DNA of 8,695 nucleotides from contig CAZIWJ010000149.1 of NCBI GenBank assembly GCA_964542855.1, positions 1 to 8,695 on the forward strand, in the 5' to 3' direction. This document shows positions 5,510 to 8,695 of the stretch, piece after piece. Positions within the stretch are counted from its first letter, which is position 1, and every line of letters begins with the position of its first letter. The position numbers were made by a program, and so were the translations under genes. The notes below the pieces were generated by a model. The model saw nothing but the letters and a program-made list of their open reading frames with translations, was not told the origin of the DNA and did no database searches. This DNA comes from CAZIWJ01 sp964542855. Its GTDB lineage: Bacteria; Bacteroidota; Bacteroidia; Cytophagales; Cyclobacteriaceae.

Positions 5510-6646
5510 TGCTTTAACCGGGTACATTTCTGATAGTTTGTTTACCACGTAATCTACTTCTTCTTCGGTGTTGAACCGGCTAAATGAAAAGCGTACTGCG
5601 CCGCGCTCGGGGTTGTGGCCAATGGCGTTAAGAACGTGTGATCCCTGCTGCGCACCACTGGAACACGCTGATCCGCCGGAGGCTGCCACGTTTGCCAGGT
5701 CGAGGGAAAACAGCAGCATACCATTGTTATCGCCCGGCGGAAAGCTAACGTTTAAAACGGTGTACAGACTGTTTTCCAGGTCCATGCTGTTTCCATTGAA
5801 CTCCACGCCTTCAATGCGTTCCTGCAAACCGGTGATCATTCGCTTTTTTAGGTTCAGGATACGTTGCTGATGCGCGTGCTGATCGGTGTATGCCAGTTCG
5901 AAAGCCTTAGCCAACCCTACAATACCGGCTACATTTTCTGTTCCCCCTCTTCTTTCGCGTTCCTGTGATCCACCGTGCAGTAAGGGGGGCAGGGCCGTAT
6001 TTTTCCTCACGTAAAGGAAACCGGTTCCTTTCGGACCATGAAACTTGTGAGCCGAAGCTACAGCGTAGTGAACCGGGGTTTCTTTCAGGTTTAGGGCATA
6101 ATGCCCCATAGTTTGCACCGTGTCGGAATGAAAGTATGCCTCGTGCGCAGCGCATAGTTCCCCGATTTGCAGCAGGTTGTTCAGGTTTCCGATTTCGTTA
6201 TTCCCGTGCATCAGGGAAACCAGGCTGCCCGGATGTTGGGCCAGCAGTTCTTCGAGTTGCTGCAGGTTAACGGAACCGGTTTTGTCTGTTTCCAGCCGGT
6301 GTAATTTAATGCGCCCCTGCTTTTCCAGGTGTTCGAGTGGGTGCAGCACAGCATGGTGCTCGAGGGGAGAGGTGATGGCGTGCTTTACCCCAAAAGCTTC
6401 TACTGTGCAGTTAACAGCAGTGTTATCAGCTTCGGTTCCACCCGAGGTGAAGCAAATTTCTGCTGGGGTTACCCCCAGTAAATCGGCCACTTTCTTGCGT
6501 GATTGTTCAATGGCTGAACGGGCCTCACGCCCGGCGGCGTGAGTAGAAGAAGGATTGCCGTATACGTTTTTAAGGTAAGGAAGCATGGCTTCCAGTACGG
6601 CATCGTCAACGGGAGTAGTGGCAGCGTTATCGAGGTATACGTTCAT
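5504..6646 (-). CDS. Cysteine desulfurase, group I (IscS/NifS type)
   Basis: This 380-aa PLP enzyme (aminotransferase class V fold) converts cysteine to alanine and passes the sulfur, via a cysteine persulfide, to acceptors for Fe-S clusters or tRNA thiolation. Recognisable features are the start VYLDNAATTP, the SGGTEADN cofactor loop (68-75), LEHHAV with the PLP-stacking His (97), HSDTVQ (173-178), the Schiff-base lysine K201 in SAHKFHGPKG, RRGGTENV (232-239) and the active-site cysteine C328 in GGSACSSGAQQGSHVL. The long flexible loop around C328 places it in group I rather than the SufS group. No iscU, iscA, ferredoxin or mnmA is adjacent, so the acceptor is unknown; a role in tRNA thiolation is possible where SUF serves Fe-S assembly. 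The ATG at 6646 is 19 nt downstream of a -7 box. Confidence 0.95.
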   Translation of the reverse strand: MNVYLDNAATTPVDDAVLEAMLPYLKNVYGNPSSTHAAGREARSAIEQSRKKVADLLGVTPAEICFTSGGTEADNTAVNCTVEAFGVKHAITSPLEHHAVLHPLEHLEKQGRIKLHRLETDKTGSVNLQQLEELLAQHPGSLVSLMHGNNEIGNLNNLLQIGELCAAHEAYFHSDTVQTMGHYALNLKETPVHYAVASAHKFHGPKGTGFLYVRKNTALPPLLHGGSQERERRGGTENVAGIVGLAKAFELAYTDQHAHQQRILNLKKRMITGLQERIEGVEFNGNSMDLENSLYTVLNVSFPPGDNNGMLLFSLDLANVAASGGSACSSGAQQGSHVLNAIGHNPERGAVRFSFSRFNTEEEVDYVVNKLSEMYPVKAQ

Positions 6647-6665
6647 AGATTTATTAATTAACTTG

Positions 6666-6673
6666 CAAATATA
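6666..6673 (-). promoter_or_regulatory. -7 box (TATATTTG) for the cysteine desulfurase
   Basis: On the minus strand TATATTTG exactly matches TAnnTTTG, giving a leader of roughly 15 nt before the ATG at 6646. A TTG is present only 1 nt upstream of the box, so the -33 element is not clear. A run of eight G on this strand (6698-6705) ends 24 nt upstream of the box, close to where the -33 region would lie. Confidence 0.5.
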
Positions 6674-6715
6674 ACAAGAATTTTAAGCAGTCCACTACCC
6701 CCCCCGGTTTCAGGG

Positions 6716-6820
6716 TTATTTTATGAGGTTGTTCAGGTTGTTAATTGCAGCTTTGGTACCTGCATCAATCTTCGTTGCCTGGTAGTGTGTATTTATTTCC
6801 CGGCTGCCCAGACAGAGAAA
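6716..6820 (-). pseudogene. Possible C-terminal remnant of a lost gene
   Basis: On the minus strand a frame of 34 codons runs from just after a TGA (6821-6823) to a TAA at 6716-6718 with no ATG. Its second half reads like a genuine protein tail: REINTHYQATK followed by IDAGTKAAINNLNNLIK, with a mixed, protein-like composition and ordinary codons for this genome. No family is recognised. It could be the end of a decayed gene on the same strand as glmM, a small peptide with a non-ATG start, or chance. The flanking frames are broken by stops within a few dozen codons. Confidence 0.3.
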
Positions 6821-6823
6821 TCA

Positions 6824-6991
6824 ATAACTGGCTGTTGATTAACGATTGGAAATAGCTACTACCCATTAGTTTATCCAATCATTTCTAGCCAGCTAAGTAT
6901 AGGTATAGCTGGTAGTTTTGATGGCCCACGGGGTTGCCTTGATGTTATTCATATATGAACCCGGTATGGCCACCGTTACCTTCGTGGCTCA
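6824..6991. other. Rest of the desulfurase-glmM gap: palindromes, no gene
   Basis: This stretch completes the 345-bp gap between the desulfurase start and the glmM stop. It contains three inverted repeats: CCAGCTA/TAGCTGG (6889-6895 and 6906-6912), the perfect 12-bp palindrome TTCATATATGAA (6948-6959), and GCCAC/GTGGC (6969-6973 and 6984-6988). The last begins 3 nt beyond the glmM stop and may be its 3'-end hairpin. None is followed by a strong T-tract on the minus strand. No tRNA, rRNA or recognisable regulatory RNA was seen. Confidence 0.45.
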
Positions 6992-8377
6992 TTACCTGAG
7001 CATAGTGTTTATTTCATCCATAATCTGGCGGGCCAGTGCCTCGGCACTCTCCATGGTACGCGATTCGGCGATGACCCGGATAATAGGTTCAGTATTGGAT
7101 TTCCGCAGGTGCACCCACTCTTTATCGAAATCCAGGCGTACCCCGTCTGCAGTATTCTGGGGCGTATCTTTATAAACTTCCTGTATTTTCTTCAGGATAG
7201 CATCTACATCGGTGTTGGGCGTTAAAGCCAGCTTGTTCTTGGAAATAGCGTACTGCGGGTAATTCTGTTTTAATTCCGACATCTTTTGCCCGGTACGGGC
7301 CAGGTGGGTGAGGAATAAGGCAATGCCTGCCAGCGCATCGCGCCCGTAGTGCAGGGCTGGATAAATAATACCTCCGTTTCCTTCGCCTCCAATCAGGGCG
7401 TTGGTTGCCTTCATTTTTTCCACTACGTTTACCTCGCCTACGGCAGAAGCAGCGTAAGAGCCTCCAAATCGTTCGGTAATATCCTGCAGGGCACGGGTGG
7501 AAGATAAATTGGAAACCGTATTGCCCCCGGCGTTTTTACCCAGCAGGTAATCAGCTACGGCAACCAGCGTATATTCTTCGCCGAAAGGCTCACCATCTTC
7601 CTGCAGGAACACCAGGCGGTCAACATCCGGATCTACAACGATGCCCAGGTCGTATTGCCCTTTTTGCATGGCTTCCCGCGCACCGATTAAATTTTGCGGC
7701 AGCGGTTCCGGCTCGCGTTTAAACAGCCCGGTGGGTTCGCAATTGATTTCCGTAATTTTCTTTACCCCCAGTTGCCTCAGCATTTCCGGTACCGCTACAC
7801 CACCAACTGAGTTAATGCCATCGACGACAATATTAAAGGCTTTGCCCGCAATTAATTCAGCATCTACGTGTTCCAGTTTCAGGATGTGGTCGATGTGCTT
7901 TTGCGTGGGGTTGTTTAGTACGGTGTAGCTACCCAGTTTCATAACTTCGGCGAAATGAAAATCCTGTGCTTCCGCCATTTTCAGGATTTCCTGTCCCTCC
8001 GAAGCTGAGATGAATTCTCCTTTTTCATTCAATAATTTTAGGGCATTCCATTCGATGGGATTATGGCTGGCGGTAAGAATAATGCCTCCAGCAGCCTGTT
8101 CATCCACTACCGTCATTTCTACGGTAGGGGTAGAAGCCAGTCCGGCATCGAGTACATCAATTCCCAGTCCCTGCAAGGTGCCGGCAATGATTTTGGTAAA
8201 CAGTTCGCCCGATAACCGCGCATCACGACCAATTACAACCGTATTACCCTTTCCACTTTTTTTAATTAGGGTACCAAAAGCGGCCGTGAACAGGGTCACA
8301 TCCACGGGGCTGAGTGTATCACCGGGCTTACCTCCCAGCGTTCCACGAATTCCTGAAATTGATTTAATTAAGGTCAA
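6992..8377 (-). CDS. glmM: Phosphoglucosamine mutase
   Basis: GlmM interconverts glucosamine-6-phosphate and glucosamine-1-phosphate, the step feeding UDP-GlcNAc for peptidoglycan and lipopolysaccharide. It is a 461-aa alpha-D-phosphohexomutase from the TTG at 8377. The four-domain signature is complete: SISGIRG at the N-terminus, the phosphoserine loop TASHNP (S104), the Mg loop DPDVDR (D249, D251, D253), the sugar-binding GEGNGG (331-336) and the phosphate-binding RKSNTEP (425-431). GEGNGG in place of the E. coli-type GEQSGH is the form I expect in Bacteroidota and archaeal relatives. The ATG at 8419 would add 14 mostly hydrophobic residues not expected in this cytosolic family, where proteins usually begin MTLIKSISGIRG; that pattern fits the TTG exactly. 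The gene appears alone, with the desulfurase far downstream. Confidence 0.93.
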   Translation of the reverse strand: MTLIKSISGIRGTLGGKPGDTLSPVDVTLFTAAFGTLIKKSGKGNTVVIGRDARLSGELFTKIIAGTLQGLGIDVLDAGLASTPTVEMTVVDEQAAGGIILTASHNPIEWNALKLLNEKGEFISASEGQEILKMAEAQDFHFAEVMKLGSYTVLNNPTQKHIDHILKLEHVDAELIAGKAFNIVVDGINSVGGVAVPEMLRQLGVKKITEINCEPTGLFKREPEPLPQNLIGAREAMQKGQYDLGIVVDPDVDRLVFLQEDGEPFGEEYTLVAVADYLLGKNAGGNTVSNLSSTRALQDITERFGGSYAASAVGEVNVVEKMKATNALIGGEGNGGIIYPALHYGRDALAGIALFLTHLARTGQKMSELKQNYPQYAISKNKLALTPNTDVDAILKKIQEVYKDTPQNTADGVRLDFDKEWVHLRKSNTEPIIRVIAESRTMESAEALARQIMDEINTMLR

Positions 8378-8566
8378 GAGGAAGGCTTTTAAACGGTTGT
8401 TTATGAAAAAAAATAACATGAATTCAGGCAGCTAGCATTCAGTGTGCGGGAAATCGCGAAAAGTATAATGAATGCAAAACCTGTGCATGAGGAGACTCCG
8501 GCTCACGCATGCCTGAGCGTAAGTCGGTGGAGCATTTGTTTTTTGCAACGCACTTTTCTTTGGTTA

Positions 8567-8592
8567 CTTTATTTTGTGCGAGCAAAAGAAAG
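8567..8592. repeat. Hairpin element resembling a dispersed intergenic repeat
   Basis: CTTTATTTTG (8567-8576) and CAAAAGAAAG (8583-8592) are inverted arms with one mismatch in ten positions. A T-G wobble then closes a GCGA (GNRA-type) tetraloop. The wider string from about 8553 (TTTTCTTTGGTTACTTT) through the right arm resembles, from memory, a palindromic repeat found in intergenic regions of many bacteria; this copy has lost the GTAA that would pair with TTAC. It lies 13 nt past the stop of the gene at the right edge. The wider 8420-8605 gap also holds GCTCA/TGAGC inverted arms near 8501-8518, and no credible gene. Confidence 0.5.
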
Positions 8593-8605
8593 CAAGGTTC
8601 ACTAC

Positions 8606-8695
8606 TTACTTAAACCTGGCCATTACTTTGTCTAATTCGCTTTTGCCCAAGGTATCATCTTTTTTGGCACAATCCGATTCGTCGCCAACCGGCTT
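8606..8695 (-). CDS. C-terminal 29 codons of an unidentified protein, cut by right edge
   Basis: On the minus strand a frame is open from the window edge to a TAA at 8606-8608, ending KSELDKVMARFK. The visible tail is charged and lysine/aspartate-rich (VGDESDCAKKDD, then TLGKSELDK) with a single Cys, and has a composition and codon use typical of coding sequence here. No family can be assigned from so short a piece. It would be transcribed in the same direction as glmM, about 230 bp upstream of it, with a hairpin between them. Confidence 0.65.
   Translation of the reverse strand, partial: KPVGDESDCAKKDDTLGKSELDKVMARFK

Noticed and set aside
6177..6542. 121-codon plus-strand open frame opposite the desulfurase
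   Set aside because: It is antisense to a well-conserved enzyme, and the serine/cysteine-rich translation is an artefact of its codons.
6765..6866. 33-codon minus-strand frame starting MGSSYFQSLINS
   Set aside because: It overlaps the more coding-like remnant in another frame, has no promoter box at a fitting distance, and shows no recognisable protein features.
8444..8635. 63-codon plus-strand open frame
   Set aside because: It crosses the hairpin repeat and overlaps the antisense tail of the gene at the right edge; the translated sequence is low quality and its core is just the repeat read as protein.
1..8695. CRISPR arrays, tRNA/rRNA genes, phage, transposase or toxin-antitoxin genes
   Set aside because: Reading both strands showed no regularly spaced repeat-spacer pattern, no tRNA-like cloverleaf or rRNA segment, and no matching protein motifs.

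Overview
This window looks like chromosomal core sequence from a member of the Bacteroidota, probably a Cytophagia or Saprospiria type lineage, at roughly 48% GC by eye. Four things support this. The genes lack purine-rich Shine-Dalgarno sequences. Two intergenic regions carry exact copies of the Bacteroidota -7 box (TAnnTTTG). There is a stand-alone secreted DUF4159 protein. The phosphoglucosamine mutase has the form typical of the phylum (SISGIRG near the start, GEGNGG sugar loop). I cannot name a genus from the sequence alone.

Left part (1-2980): a membrane-anchored family 2 glycosyltransferase runs off the left edge on the minus strand. It is divergent, across about 44 bp, from a plus-strand cluster of ruvC (Holliday junction resolvase), a HAD hydrolase of the beta-phosphoglucomutase type, and an exported DUF4159 protein. 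Gaps of 5 and 30 bp suggest one transcript.

Middle part (2981-5503): a 258-bp convergent gap contains no gene but two sizeable inverted repeats. It is followed on the minus strand by a histidine kinase that has an N-terminal cyclic-nucleotide-binding fold and no adjacent response regulator. A divergent spacer with a 10-bp direct repeat separates the kinase from pcm (protein-L-isoaspartate O-methyltransferase), whose -7 box lies almost on its start codon.

Right part (5504-8695): a group I cysteine desulfurase (IscS/NifS type) and phosphoglucosamine mutase GlmM are both on the minus strand. A 345-bp gap between them holds the desulfurase promoter, a short coding-like remnant and several palindromes. 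GlmM probably starts at a TTG 14 codons inside the longest ATG frame. Upstream of glmM lies a hairpin-forming element that resembles a dispersed repeat, then the last 29 codons of an unidentified minus-strand gene cut by the right edge.

The genes serve mostly housekeeping roles: envelope glycosylation, recombination, protein repair, sulfur mobilisation and UDP-GlcNAc supply. I found no phage, transposase, CRISPR, toxin-antitoxin or defence system. I do not see a clearly novel multi-gene system. The most notable items are the split-domain orphan kinase, the structured intergenic regions and the coding remnant.
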